NCBI GenBank assembly: GCA_017979445.1
Contig: CM030714.1
Coordinates: 7,385,049 to 7,449,048, forward strand
DNA: 64,000 nt
DNA from: Akebia trifoliata
Lineage: Eukaryota; Streptophyta; Magnoliopsida; Ranunculales; Lardizabalaceae
Direction of reading: 5' to 3'
The notes beneath the pieces were generated by a model. That model searched no databases. It saw nothing but the letters and a program-made list of their open reading frames with translations, and was not told the DNA's origin. How positions within the stretch are numbered: position 1 is the first letter of the stretch; each line of letters opens with the position of its first letter. Made by a program: the position numbers and the translations under genes. Positions 1 through 13,100 of the stretch are shown here, piece after piece.

Positions 1-169
1 TGAAATGTTGTGCAGAACAAACAGTATGCTTTTACTCCATATGGACTGTGAACAGAAGGTTTTTCCCACTAAACCCCCTCCATTTTTGGCCATATAGCAT
101 TCCCATAACCATAAGAGTTTTATGTTATCAAACTAATAAACAATTATAATAACCGTGGGGGATATTTTT

Positions 170-690
170 GGTAAAGCATCAGATGATGACACATGGCACC
201 TTGGGATAAAAAAAGGGAAGATAATACCAAGTAAACATATCCAAAGCTGAGGGACAAGGGGAAACTCGATAAGTTGGATAGTGTCTTTTAGAACGGGTCT
301 AACCTCGGGTAATTGGAAGTCAAAGTTGGAATCCTTAAAAATAAGGAACGTGACGAAAACGAATACAAAAGACCTCGATCTTAGGAGAAAATCTCAAAAC
401 AGAAGGATTTAACGAATATAGAAATAAGGACTAGATACATTTCTAGTCGAAACAACCTACTAAAATGAATAAAGACGAATTTGGAATGAGGATTGGGGGT
501 CCTAAAGTTCAAATCCTATAAATATGTGGGTAATGCACACAAAGAAGACATTTTTTGCTCCCAAAAACACCCCTACATTATTTTCCTTTACTAAGGTGTT
601 TGACTTGGGTGTCTGAAGGTTGTGTTGTTGGCACACCTAGGGGCATGAGAAGAGGAGATTCCAAGGTAGTGTAAGTATTTGTATCTATAA
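170..690 (+). mobile_element. Probable Ty3/gypsy LTR fragment (solo or truncated)
   Basis: The stretch has the layout of a plant gypsy LTR 3' half. A TATA-type box (ctataaatatg, about 518) is followed about 90 bases later by a motif resembling the conserved gypsy LTR tail (tgacttgggtgtctgaagg, about 601-619) and by ttgttggcacacctagggg. No matching second LTR or coding region is in the window, so the left edge and completeness are unknown. Confidence 0.4.
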
Positions 691-2154
691 AAACTAATTA
701 TAGTACTTATATGGAGAAATTAGGACATTAAATACGGATTCGAGAAAAAAAGATTTATATGTTGGAGAATTAGAGGCTGTTGTTGCATAAAAAAATATTA
801 AGAAAATGATAATCTCTTTGATTAGCGCAAAAAAAGTTACGGAAAAAAGGTTTAGAGTTATTGATTGGAAGATAATTGGAGCCATTCTAACTAAGAAGAG
901 GCGCGCTTTTTTTTAGAAAGTGGGAAGAAAATAACATTAACAAATTGCATTTAAAACAAAAACCTACAATAATTCAAAATTGAAAGACAGAAAATGTATC
1001 TTCTCTCTAAAAAAACATCTTTATTGTAATTCTTAGAAATATATTTTACGAAAATTTTATTGACACTCCAAGAAACTATAAGGGCACTCATATTTTTAGG
1101 GGCGCCTCTGAAAACTAGATAATTATTTTGTGTACACTATGTTAAAATAAAAAAAATTATAGTGTTTTTTTAAGTTGGCTAGATCTTGACTGGAAACATC
1201 TATGTCTTAAAACAATTATATTTCTATCTGTTTATTTAAACCAAAGATACGTATACTGTTTTATAAATAAAAAAACAATGAAAGGGCATTTTTTGGTATT
1301 AAATGCTTATCATTTCAAATTTTACCATTTTGGTAAAATAACTTATTTTCAAAAATGATAATTTATCATTTTTGAAATTAAGATAAATAGAGCATCATTT
1401 TGGTAATTTTTCAGTTTTTATGTACCATTTTGGTAAATTTCTCTTTTCTTTTAAAATTTTTCCAAGTCTGTCCCATGCTTTGGCCAACACCCTATGGTTT
1501 TAGTTTCCGTTGACCTGACGTTACCCGATTCAACTTGAATCAAGGAACTGTTTCTCTAAATCTAAGGATGTTTCAAATGTTAAATGCAATTCAATTCAAT
1601 TCGATTTGAGCGATTTGGATATGGTGTAAGTCAATATGATCCGAGTTGGATCTGGATTCAGGTGTAGACTTATATTTTATATGGATCTGTGTATGAATAT
1701 ACTTGGATCCAACCTGAGTTTGACCATATTTATGGACTAAGTATATAGCCATTTTCGTAAAATATATATAAAAAAGGGCTGCTTCAGTCATTTTCGCAGG
1801 ACATATGGCCGCTTTAGTAACGTCGCCTCTCAAATTTCCATTGGATTTACTTTTATGCCCCCACCATAAATGGATAATTGGCTTTGGTTAGATGGGTAGC
1901 CCAATTGCTCAACCTGAACCAATTTCAAACTTCCATTAGATTCATTGTAGACCTAATCATGCCCGTCGCCAAGTTAGGGATGGCAACAGATTGGTTTGAT
2001 ACCGGATAAGTACCACTCCAATACCGATCCAAACTTTTAAAAACATGTACCCAAACTGCTCCGATTTGATCAGATTAATGAATATGTGAATCGAATCCGA
2101 TCCGTTTCATTTCATCCTTAATCCAAAATTCGATCTAAACACATGCCTTATTTT
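691..2154. other. AT-rich intergenic stretch without a recognised gene
   Basis: No ORF here resembles a known protein. There are scattered short motifs, including repeats of accattttggtaa between 1320 and 1440, and degenerate gatccgatcc-type sequence from about 1600 onwards that looks like old repeat debris. Confidence 0.5.
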
Positions 2155-2325
2155 AAAGGATAACGCTAAAGTAACATTGTGGGGGGACATTTCTGACATG
2201 GAAGTGCGTAGGAATCATAGATGTTTTTCATTGAGAAAAGCGTCTATGGTTCCTACACACTTCCACCTTAGAAATATCCCCCATGACGTCTCCCACAATG
2301 TTACTGCTACATGGCTCTATTTTCA
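2155..2325. mobile_element. MITE with long terminal inverted repeats (family A)
   Basis: The ends are inverted copies: gtaacattgtggggggacat on the left and the complement of tcccacaatgttac on the right. The inner arms (cctacgcacttcc / cctacacacttcc) also pair, leaving a short loop near 2225. Related elements lie at about 31970-32130 and 41569-41720. Confidence 0.6.
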
Positions 2326-2422
2326 AATTATCAAGTTCAAAAAGTTTTAAAAATATAAAATCATATAAATTTTTTAAAAACCTACTTTTCAACTACATAT
2401 ATAGAGGAAAACCAAAAACGAA

Positions 2423-3642
2423 TAGGGGTGTGTTAGGAATCGGGAGTTAATCGGAGTTGGAATTAGAGTGGGAGTTGGAGTTGGACTTGGTGGAGTTAGT
2501 TATAACTCCTCAAATAAACTCTAATGTCTGGTTTATCTAAGAATCTAACCTAAGAGTTGAAAGAAAACTTCACTCTTGTATTTTGCTAAGATTAAGATCA
2601 ACTATGACTCAGCCAATTTAATTTAGTTTTATAAATATATATATATAATAATTAACTTTGATTATTAATTTAAAGATTTATTATAGTAAATATATCCTTC
2701 AAGTCTTGGCGGATATAAGGATGGATAAGTATCTTACCCAGACCGACTCTAGTTAAGAGACATCAGCCCATATTGCTCTTCAGATCTACTCCAAGGGTCC
2801 AAATACGCTAAATTCGAATCACTCGAATCTCGAATAAAATTCGGCCCATTTTATGATCTACTCTAATCATCTTATTTGATTAAAAATAATAATTATTTAA
2901 ATAAGAATTTAGGAATTTAGATCATAAATAATGTAAAGTGAGTTGAATGATTTATATTAAATCTATCAGTAAGCTGGGTTTTGAGTCGATTCAGGCCATC
3001 CCGCTATGGAGTAGGCTTGGGTTTAGTTTTAAGTCCATTTAACTTTCAGGACGGGCCAATCTAAGCCTGTTTAATAATAGGGTTAGGTTTGAGTTTTGAA
3101 TGTAGGCTAGATGGGTGCTTGTTATACCATATTAAATACAATATATAATATTCTTATTATAAATTAATAATGATCCCCTTACCTTTGTGGTATCTTTGAA
3201 AATGGGTTGGACCCAGCTCAGGCAGCAAATGGCTTAAATGTTGGTGGAAGTGGACCAGGCTTGGATTAATGTTTTATTTATTAAGCCTGACCTGATATTT
3301 AAATGGGTTGGGTTATGGCCAAATTTTTTAGCCTAAAAAGCTCGATTCATTTAAAATCCGACCCAATCAAATCCATTGACAGTTCTAATTTATATACTAG
3401 ATGACTCAGGTGAGTCAACTTGATTTTTGGGATTAAAGATTTTTGCCTGGAGTTGTAAATCCCACCTGTATAGGTGAGAGCTATAACTCCTTTAAAAATA
3501 GGAGTTCACTAATTTTTTTTTGAAAAATAGGAGTTGAGTACCTTCTTGGAGTTGCAACTTCATAGAATTGGTAAATCAAACAACCAATCAAAATTCTAAA
3601 GTGGGAGTTGTAACTCCAACTCCCATTTCCAAACACGCCCTA
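2423..3642. mobile_element. Non-autonomous TIR DNA transposon, about 1.2 kb
   Basis: The left terminus taggggtgtgttagg...gggagtt and the complement of the right terminus (agggcgtgtttggaaatggg) are inverted matches. Such ends are typical of plant hAT or PIF/Harbinger MITE-like elements. The interior is AT-rich and non-coding, with several gggttgggtt / aagcctgacc segments that look like further nested debris. No clean target-site duplication is visible, so the superfamily is unresolved. Confidence 0.5.
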
Positions 3643-4020
3643 AAATATTATATATATATGAAATTAAGAATAATAAATAATTTATTAAAATATGTTTGGA
3701 TCGGATTTCTTTCGAAACAGTTTGGGTACATCCAAATCCTATCCAAAATTATTTCAGATATAAGATTTCAATTCGAATCCGATAAAAAATTCTGATTTTT
3801 CACGTTATTTTCAGATTAGATCGGTTCAGACATCAGGCATATTTCGGTGCACCAAGTCAAGGACCTCAAATTAGGCATATTGGACTCGGGTTTGACCCGT
3901 CCACCCGACCCAATAGAATGACTACTTTAATAGGGGTCCCCACTTCCCATCGTTATCCTTAGAGACGAATAACGCGTATTGCGCACCACGCGTATTCTAG
4001 AGTTAAAGACCTAGACTACC

Positions 4021-4105
4021 CCGATATAAATGTAGAGAGCGAGAGCCATAGAGATTAGAGAGAGAGAGAGGGAGGGAAGAGAGTTCCGTTGGGAGGAAAA
4101 AAAAA
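4021..4105 (+). promoter_or_regulatory. Core promoter/5' leader of the ILP1-like gene
   Basis: A TATA-like stretch (gatataaatg, about 4022-4031) is followed by a purine-rich (GA)n leader and then an A-run that ends at the start codon at 4106. GA/CT-rich leaders are common in plant 5' UTRs. The TATA lies only about 75 bases before the ATG, so the leader would be short. The transcription start is not determined by the sequence. Confidence 0.4.
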
Positions 4106-7100
4106 ATGAGGGAGGAGGTTATAAGCTCAGGGGGAACAGTGGATCCCTTAGTGCTCGCTCGATCTTCTTCGCCTCCTCCAACTCCTGGTGCGAGGTATCA
4201 ATTCTCTTTTGAAAACCCTAGATTTTGATCTTAGTAGGTTTTGTTAGGGTTTTTTTCCCCCAATACTCCGAATAATTATTCCTTATTAGGTTTGATTTAT
4301 GCGTGGATTTTGTTTCTTTTAGCTGAAAATGTTCTAACTGGGGCTTTTTTTACTGAAAATATTTCATTATTTTATACTGTTTTTGGTCAATTGGAACGAA
4401 TTTTAGTAACGTTGCTGCATGATGCGTGTTTCTTGTTAGTTAACGAATTTGATAAATGTGAAATTAATCTTGGTCAGGCCAAGGTTTTAAATTTCATTTT
4501 CGTCTCTCATTCGTTCACGAGTGATGTCGAGATGATTCGGGAGAGTTACCTCGGTCTCGTACAATTTTTCATTGTCTTGAGGTTATTGACATGTATCTCT
4601 AGGAAGAAATGTGTCTCTTGAAGCTTGTACTACGTACCTTCCTACTCTAGATGTGCCTGAAAGACATAGTTAATAACTAAGCAAGTAAATTGGAGAAATA
4701 CTCCATCAGAAAGTAAAGAGAATTTATAAAGGAACTCCTCCCTCAAAGGAAAAGAGAAATAAAGAGTCGAAGGGGCTCAAACACAAGCAGACAATTTTAA
4801 CCTTATTGAGAATTAAGATAAAGCTTGCCTAATAAGAATTTCATCTTAATTAGCTTTTTGAGTTAAAGGGGAGGGTAGGCTCCAAGCACGTGAAGAAACT
4901 ATCAAAACCTTATTGAGTATAAGATAACGCTTCATTTATGAGTTAAAGGTGAGAGGACGTTCCAAGAAGGAATATAAATATGGGCATCTCTCTTCGAATA
5001 GGAGGAAAAATGGGAGAAAATAAGGAGAGGGTAGGGAGATTTGGGCCTAATCATTTTATTTATTATTAGTTATTTATTTGTCCATGAAATAGAATCTAAC
5101 ATAATTAATTCCTTATTCCTTCTTTCTTTGTGGGAGTTGGGGGAAAGTAAATGGGAGGTTTAGATATCCGAGTGAGCTCTTGAAATAGGTCGAAAGGACC
5201 ATAGTTTATGAAAAAATGCTTGTAAGAGCATCTCTAGCCCTTACTCAAATGAAGAATTAAAATCAAATTTGAGTCAAAATAAGTTAAAAATGAGCTTTAC
5301 TCCATTACTTAGATTGATATCAAATAAAGGTAGACTTTTTGATTTACCCAAATGAAGGGAGAACCAAAACTGGACTCAAATATGTTCTGGTCATATCCAA
5401 TGAAGCTTTTACTTGAATGCTTCATGTCAACGGTCATCTTCTCCTCTTTGAAGAAGATGGGAATTTTTGAAAAAAAGATGAGTAAAAATTTGAGTTTGCC
5501 AATGGAGTGCTTCATATCTGTTGAAACTAACAGTCAATTCTTTACTCAAATCTAAGTAAAAAAATTAGTCATGGTTGGAGATGGCCTAATACTTAGAAAA
5601 TAGTGGCTGGACTCTCTTTGGAATTTGGGGATGTCTGTGTTATTTAATTTAGGACAATGAACCACATCAACAAATTTGTCTTTGCTTAGCTCCTTGCGTA
5701 TTATCTCCATTTGCTTTGGATTATATGTATTTTCTAGATTTATGCGCATTTGTACTAGTGTTGGTGCATTTCACATTAAGATTTTAGCGCCCACAGGTAT
5801 TGTCAGTAGATATGACAATGTTTGTTGGGATGGAAATAGCTTAGTGCGAGTCATCTTTTAACATCTCTAAGCTTATGGAAGTTGTTTTCCACTCGCATTT
5901 TTCCTTGAAACCCCTACCCCCAGAGACACTACACACGTCCTCCTCTCACAAGTGGGAATTTGATAGCTGGTTACATCAAACATTTGACGTCACCCCCTCT
6001 GAAATGCATTTTGGATCACTTCTTTGGCATATTGACACCATTAATGTTTGACAGCCTTTGTTGGACTTGCTCACTTCTTACATGATTTGCTATTTATGTC
6101 ATACTCAAATGTTTTTCATGGTGAGGATGTATATGTAGGAATTGTTTTTTTTTTTTTTTTTTTGCATGGATATAAAATGTTATTTTAAAGGGAAGCAAAA
6201 TATACACAATGGAGGTTTGCGGGGGCCTACTTAAGTGATTGTAAAAGTAGAAATAAACAAAACAATGACAGAGAAAAAGTACCTAGTTTTCTCCAAGTAT
6301 CGAAAATTGGACCCTCTAAACGAAAGGACGGACTGAACCTAAACTTGTACAAAAGATTGCTTTGTTTTGAAACTTGTTCATTTTGGATTTGTAGCAGTTG
6401 ATTTTTTTATTTATTTCATTTTTGTTGAATAACTCTATTTTATTAGTTTTTTATGTCTTTTGTCCTTTTTAGTCTTTTTCACTTATTAGACTATTTAATC
6501 ACCTTTAAAGCCTAATTAGGGCCTTGTAATTAATTTAATTTTAAGTGTTATCTTAATCAAACTTGGTATTAGAGCCTACCTCCATTGCCCGTTCCTCTCT
6601 TAAAGCCATGTTTAACACCTCTCGTCTTAGATTAAAACATCACCCCTACGAGGTTTTTAGGCCAAACGATGGCTCTTGGACCATCCACAGAGACTTGCGG
6701 CAATAGCTCCTCGGTTGTTTGCTAAACAATTGAGGCAGTCGCTAATTTTTTTTTTAATACCTACTTGACTTGCGAAACAACAAATTGCTGTTTGGGGGTT
6801 GCAATCATAGCAAGCGTGTTGTTTGGGGGCTGTGCTCACAATAGTGTTGTTTGAAGGTTATAACAAGTTGCTGTTTGAAGTTTACGGCAGCGGCATAATT
6901 GCTCTTTGGTGCCCTACGATTGAGTTAATGATTGCTTTGGTCACCTACAATAGTGTTTGATTTCGCTCCACGCCCCTTACGATCATGTATTATCACTTTT
7001 AGGGTGTTGTGATCAGTTTTTGATTTGAACTCTCTTCAAATCAAAACACATTGATTCTTTGATGGCCTCCGAGACATGTTCTTCCTCAATCATCGGTAAT

Positions 7101-10100
7101 AGTGATGGATTGGACGGTCTTCCCTTTAATTTGATCGACTTTCCAAGCATTCAAATTAGCATCTTGAAATTAGATGGTCCTAATTATCTTCTTTGGGTAC
7201 GATCGGTTGAAATGTCTATTGGTGGAAAAGGAAAGATCGGTTACCTCACAAGGGTGGAGTAACAACTTGTACCGACTGATACTACTTACCTCCAATGGTT
7301 TGCTAATGACTCTATGGTCTGTTCTTGACTAGTTACATATATGCAACCACACATTGCGGCTGATTTTATGTGTTTTAAGACCGCAAATCAGATATGGGAT
7401 TATGCAAAGAGTATTTACTCGCAACGTCAAAACAATGTTCGAATATTTAATTTAGAGCGTGAGATTTTCCGTCTTTCGCAAAGTGACTATTCAGTTATCA
7501 CTTATATATCATAGTTACGTGTTCGATGGAAAGAGTTGATCTTCTATTTCTCGTCCTATGCTTGGAATGACCCTTTTGATGAGGCATTATGTGTGTCGAT
7601 TTTGGATAAGAATCAAGTCTTTCAGTTTCTAACCGATCTCCTAGATAAGTTTGAGTATGCTAGAGTTCATTTATTGGGTATGGATCTCTTTCCGTCCTTA
7701 CAGACTGCGTATTCTTATGTCTTAGCTGATGAGAGTCATTGTACAGCTGTCCTACCCCACTCTTTTGGAGATTACTCTGTTATGTTTGTTTGCATACCTT
7801 CTTCACAGCCTCCCAGTAGATCTCTGCCTACATGTCAGCGACATAAGTGTGATCATTGTGGAAAGTTGAGTCACGTGGAGGCTTGTTGCTATGCGCTTCA
7901 TGGTCATGTTAATCAACAATGTCAATTGTCTTAATGATCCTCAGCTCATGTTGTCTCTTAGTCGACTTCTGATCAAGTACTCCCTTCAGCTACTACCTCC
8001 TCGGATTCGGTATCTATGTTTTAGGTTGAGCTTGACAAGTTCAGGCAATTATTCAATCAGATGAAGACTTCATCTCAGTCTGTTTTTACTTTCGTTCACT
8101 TAGGTATCTTTGCATCTGCACATAGTGTTTCCACCACTTCCTCACCATGGATCATTGATTCTGGTGCCTTAGATAACATGACAGATATGTTCTCCCTGTT
8201 CAAAATCTATAGTATTTATTTTGGTCATCGCAAGGCTCGTCTTGTTGATGGTTTTTTATCTACTATCGTTAATCATTGTCATTTTTTTGTGACACCTTCT
8301 TTATTTTTAACTAATATACTGCATGTTTCTCAACTTACTACTAATCTTATCTCTATTAGTAGTATTACCAATAGTTTGAGTTATAGTGTCATCTTTCATC
8401 TCTCTCATTGTGTCTTTTAAGATTTGGAGTCGAAGAGGATAATTGGCATTGGACGTGAAGTGAATGGCTTGTATCTCTTGGACGCACCTGTTTTACCTAT
8501 CGCTTATTCTGTTTCTCAGCTTAGTAGTAGTAGTTAGTCTAAGAAGGCATTTGTAATGCGTTAACACTTATGCTTAGGTCATATTTCCTTTGGATATTTG
8601 AAACACATGTTTCCTGCTTTATTTAATAATATCAATTCCCTTGATTTTTCTTGTGAAACTTGTCAATTAACTAAACATGTTCGTTCTCTTTATCATATTA
8701 GTATGAATACTATTGCACTTGCTCTGTTTGACCTAATTCACTCTGATGTGTGGGGTCCTTCCCTCGTTACATTTACTTTTGATTTTCGCTATTTTTTCTT
8801 GGTCATCGATGACTACAATCGTACTACTTGGGTTTATCTTATGAAACGCAAGAGTGAAGTATATGAGATTTTCAAGCAATTTCTTGCTATGGTTCATACT
8901 TAATTTGGTCGTACCGTTAAGATTTTCCATTCTGATCATGGTACCGAATATACTTATAGTGAGGTATTGAAGCTTTGTTTAGAGTTTGATATTGAGCATC
9001 AAATGCCTAACATTAAGACTCCTCAGCAGAATGGTCGATCAGAAAGGAAAAATCATCATATTTTGAAGTTAGCTCGTGTCTTCTCTATTGGTATGAACGT
9101 GCTACAATCCTATTGGGCTAATGCAGTTCTTACTGTTGTTTATCTTATTAATCGAAGTGCCTCCCGGATTCTTCAGTTTGCTACTCTCTTCCTTCAGTTC
9201 CATCCGGATCATCCCTTGTTTCTACTTTCTCCGTGTGTGTTTGGGTGCGTCTGTTTTGTTCAAATTCTTGATCAAACTTGCATTAAACTTGACCTTAAGA
9301 CCGTAAAATGTAATTTTTTTTGGAGTTATTCTTCTATCCAGAAAGGATACCACTGTTATTATCCTTCTTCTTGAAGTTGTTTCGTTTCTCAGGATGTCTT
9401 TTTTTTTGAGCATACCTCATACTATACTGGCTCAGTTGGCATTCAATCTGAGTGATTTTCTCTAGATTCCCCTTATGATGACACCTCTCTCTTGTTATTT
9501 CCTTTTCCTATGCCTGTTCCTCCTTTTCTATCTACTGTCAATTCGTCACCTCCTCGATTCTAGGTTTACTCTTGGCAGCCACGCAATACTACCATCATTT
9601 CTATGTCAGACCAGCTCACTTCTAGCTTTGTCTCCTATTGTCCCTTGTGATGATCGTCCTATCGCCACTCGCAAGGGTAAACACATTTGTACTTGTCCCA
9701 TTTCTAATTATGTATCTGATTTCGCTCTGTCACCCTCCTATCTGAGTTTTTCTTATCTTGTTTCCACTGTTTTTTTTTCCTAATACTGTTGTAGATGCTA
9801 TTGCCAATCTTGAGTGACGAGCAGGTATGATTGATGAATTGAATGTTCTTAAAAAAACTCAGACTTGGGAATTAGTTTCTTTTTCGCCTGGGAAGAAGGT
9901 TGTGAGATGCTCTTGGGTGTTTGCTATTAACCATAATCTTGATGGTTCTATTGCTCGTTATAAGGCCCGTCTGGTGGTCAAAGGTTATACTTAGACTTAT
10001 GAGATTGATTACCAGGAGACATTTGCTCCTGTTGCCTAGATCCACCATCGAGTTCTTTTTTTTTATTACTGCTATCAGAGGGTGGCCCCTCTTTCAGTTA

Positions 10101-13100
10101 GATGTCAAGAGTGCATTTCTTAATGGTGATCTTTAGGAAGAAGTCTCTATGGTCCAATCTCTTGGTTTTCTTGCAACTGCTTCTTTTAGACATGTCTATC
10201 GTCTTCACCGTTCTTTCTATGGATTGAAGTAGTCTCCTTATGCATGGTTTGAGCGTTTTACTAAGGCAATGCATCCGTTTGGTTTTCATTGGAGTTTTGC
10301 TGATCATACCCTTTTCTTGCATCACTCTTAGGGTAAAACTGTCGCTTTAATTGTTTATGTGAATGATATTATCCTTACTGGAGATGATTGTGACGTCATT
10401 ACAGAGGTAAAATCTTACTTTGGACGTTAATTTGAGATTAAGGACTTTGGGCATCTACGCTATTTTTTGGGCATTGAGGTTGCGCGGTCCCACTTTGGTA
10501 TCTTTATCTCTCAGAATAAATATGTTGTTGATTTACTTAGAGACTCCGGTCAACTTGGTTCTCGTCTCGCTGACACTCTTATTGAGTAGAATCATAGGTT
10601 GGCTGATTCTGAGGGGGAGTGTTTGTCGGATATTGGCCAGTATCAGCGTCTTGTGGGAAAATTAATCTACTTGTCTATGACTCGTCCCGACATTACCTAT
10701 GCTGTTAGTGTTGTAAGTCAATTTATGTACTCACTTTGCACATCTCATCTTACTGCTGTCTATCATATTCTAAGACATCTTAAGGGATGTCCTGCTCGAG
10801 GTATTTTGTTCAGTAATCATAGTCATCTTCGCGTTGAGTATTAACATAGCAGCAAATCCAGTTTAGCATGACAGAACGAAGTATATCGAAATCGATCGAC
10901 GTATCATTAGAGAGAAGATTGTTTCTGGGCAGATTTGTACTCCTTTTGTTCCTACATTTCAACAACTTACCGATATTCTTACTAAAGGTGTTAGTAAAAT
11001 TACCTTTGAAGGTGTCTTGTCCAAGTTGGGCGTTGTCGATATCCACGCACCAACTTGAGGGGGGAGTGTTGAATAACTTCATTTATTAGTTTTTTTTATG
11101 TCTTTTGTCCTTTTTAGTCTTTTTTTTTTTTTTTTTTTTTTGATAAGTATAAGATTATATAAATGAAGAAGAGAAAAAGGGGGAGGCTGAGATAGCCCCC
11201 AAACAACACACGAGAATCAACCAAAAAAGAAAGAAAGCAAAAATAAAGAAACAATACAAGGATTGACACTAGTTGTCACAGATGGAATCCCAATTAAATA
11301 AGAAGTCTTGAAAGCGCACTTCCTCAAACGCTTTGTTCATCTTGGACCAAAGGAACAGGAGCCCAATAATCTCTAAAGTCACTGTGTGGAACGAGCTCTC
11401 CTTGCTATGAAATACCCTGTTGTTGCGCTCTTTCCAAAGACCCCAAGCAATAGCCGATGGAAAGATAGTCCAGAGAAGTCTCTTTCTGGAAGAGAAGATA
11501 TTCAAACTCCAACTCTCCAACAGATCAAAAAAAGATAAAGGAAGAACCCAATCCACCCGGAACCGGGAGAAAAAGAACATCTAGATAGCCCGGGAGAAAG
11601 AACAATGGATAAGAATGTGATTAACAGACTCCCCATCCCTCAAACAAAGAAAACAAAAATTTGGAGTGGCCCAACCCCTCCTGATCAAATTATCCAAAGT
11701 AAGAATTCTACCCCGAGAGGCAAGCCAAACAAAAAAGGACACCTTGGAAGGTGAAAGAGCGGACCAAATAACGGAAGGAAAAGAATGAACCTCACAAAAC
11801 GGGAGTAAACAACTATGAAAAGACTTAACGGAAAATTTCTTGTCCTTAGCCTTGACCCATTCTCTCCTGTCCAGCTCATTCTCCCTACATTGGAATGAAT
11901 TAAGGAGACCTAGAAGAGATGTAACCTCCATCAATTCCCAATCGTTGAAGTTTCTTCTAAATCCCAGATCCCAAGAGTTTGTGACCCCATCCCTAATCAG
12001 ACACTGCCTAACTGAGTTATTCTTTTTCAAAGAGCAAGCGTACAGGGATGGAAATTGAGTAGACAGAGATGAAGATCCACACCACAAGTCCTCCCAAAAT
12101 CTAACCTTGTCCCCCATCCCCACTTTGTATCTAACCTTTTTAGTCTTTTCCACTTATTAGAATATGTAATCACCTTTAAAGCCTAATTAGGGCTTTGTAA
12201 TTAATTTAATTTTAAGTGTTCTCTCAATCCAACTCTTAGACTACACAATAATTTGTCAATATTTTCACTAAATCTTCTTGTTCCTAGATGCCTCATAGGA
12301 ATAATTTTTTTTTTTTTTTTTGATTGATAAAATTGCAAACCAATCTTTCCTAACCATAGGAATAAATTGTTATTTTGTTCCTATAAAGAGAGACATTTAT
12401 TCCAAGTCACAATATTAGAGTTGTCTATTTTTTGAATATCTTTCTTTGATTCCAGAAAACATCAGTTTATTTCTCTAAGTTATAGAAATTTGGACCCTCT
12501 AAACGAAGGGACAAACTGAGCCTAAAAATTGTTCCAAAGCTTGCTTTGTTTTGAAACTTGTTTCTCGTGGCTCCGTGAATGGCACTTACTCTCACCCAAT
12601 GTTGTCAAATGTGAATGATGTGCGAATATGCGATCGCATATATGATTTCTATACATATAGTAGCTTATGACATCTTGGTATATGCAATTAGGTCATTATG
12701 CCATCACATTCTTAAAATATTTGTCCAATGGTCATAATTTTTACCTTTGGGCAAAAATTGTGTTTTCCTAATAAATATCCTATTACTACCTCCCCATTCC
12801 TATAACTCTAACCTGAATATAGTAAAATGTAACGGAATTGAAAAAAAAAGGATTAGAAAAAACATTTTTCTGAAATTATTATAATAATTGTTAATTTTTC
12901 TAGAAATTTCCCATTTTTTATTTTTGGTTGTCTTTATTAAAAAATACTATTTTTGGGGGTGGTATGTGACTGCATATGCCCGCACAAAATATGTTGCAAT
13001 CATTGCACGTGCTATGACTACGATGAACACCTTGAAATTCTCCCCCATTGGATCAAGATGAATGTTCGTCCTTATAGTAGATAGTAGTGAGATGGCTTAA

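Larger units (their letters stand above)
6423..12234 (+). mobile_element. Decayed Ty1/copia retrotransposon in ILP1-like intron 1
   Basis: The LTRs are 6423-6563 and 11067-12234, the second split by a LINE; both start tgttgaataac. A tRNA-Met-type primer site (tggtattagagc, about 6564) follows the 5' LTR and a polypurine tract (ttgaggggggag) precedes the 3' LTR. The internal order is gag (from about 7062), a CCHC-like remnant near 7845, a protease-like WIIDSGA near 8150, integrase 8590-9170 (WGPS, HSDHGTEY, TPQQNGRSERKN), reverse transcriptase about 9840-10560, and an RNase H-like tail to 11055. This is the Pseudoviridae/copia order (integrase before RT). Many stops and frameshifts break every domain, so the element is dead. 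No clear 5-bp target duplication flanks it. Confidence 0.9.
6270..12565. repeat. About 90-bp direct repeat flanking the copia element
   Basis: Bases about 6284-6376 and 12467-12561 are alike. They share ggaccctctaaacgaa and then gctttgttttgaaacttgtt in the same order and spacing, but lie some distance outside the LTRs (about 50 bases upstream of the left LTR, about 230 downstream of the right). They are not a target-site duplication. The rest of this interval is the copia element itself. Confidence 0.6.

Noticed and set aside
4241..4621. 126-codon ORF in the first part of ILP1-like intron 1
   Set aside because: It starts just after a strong donor in T-rich sequence and shows no domain; it is intronic read-through.
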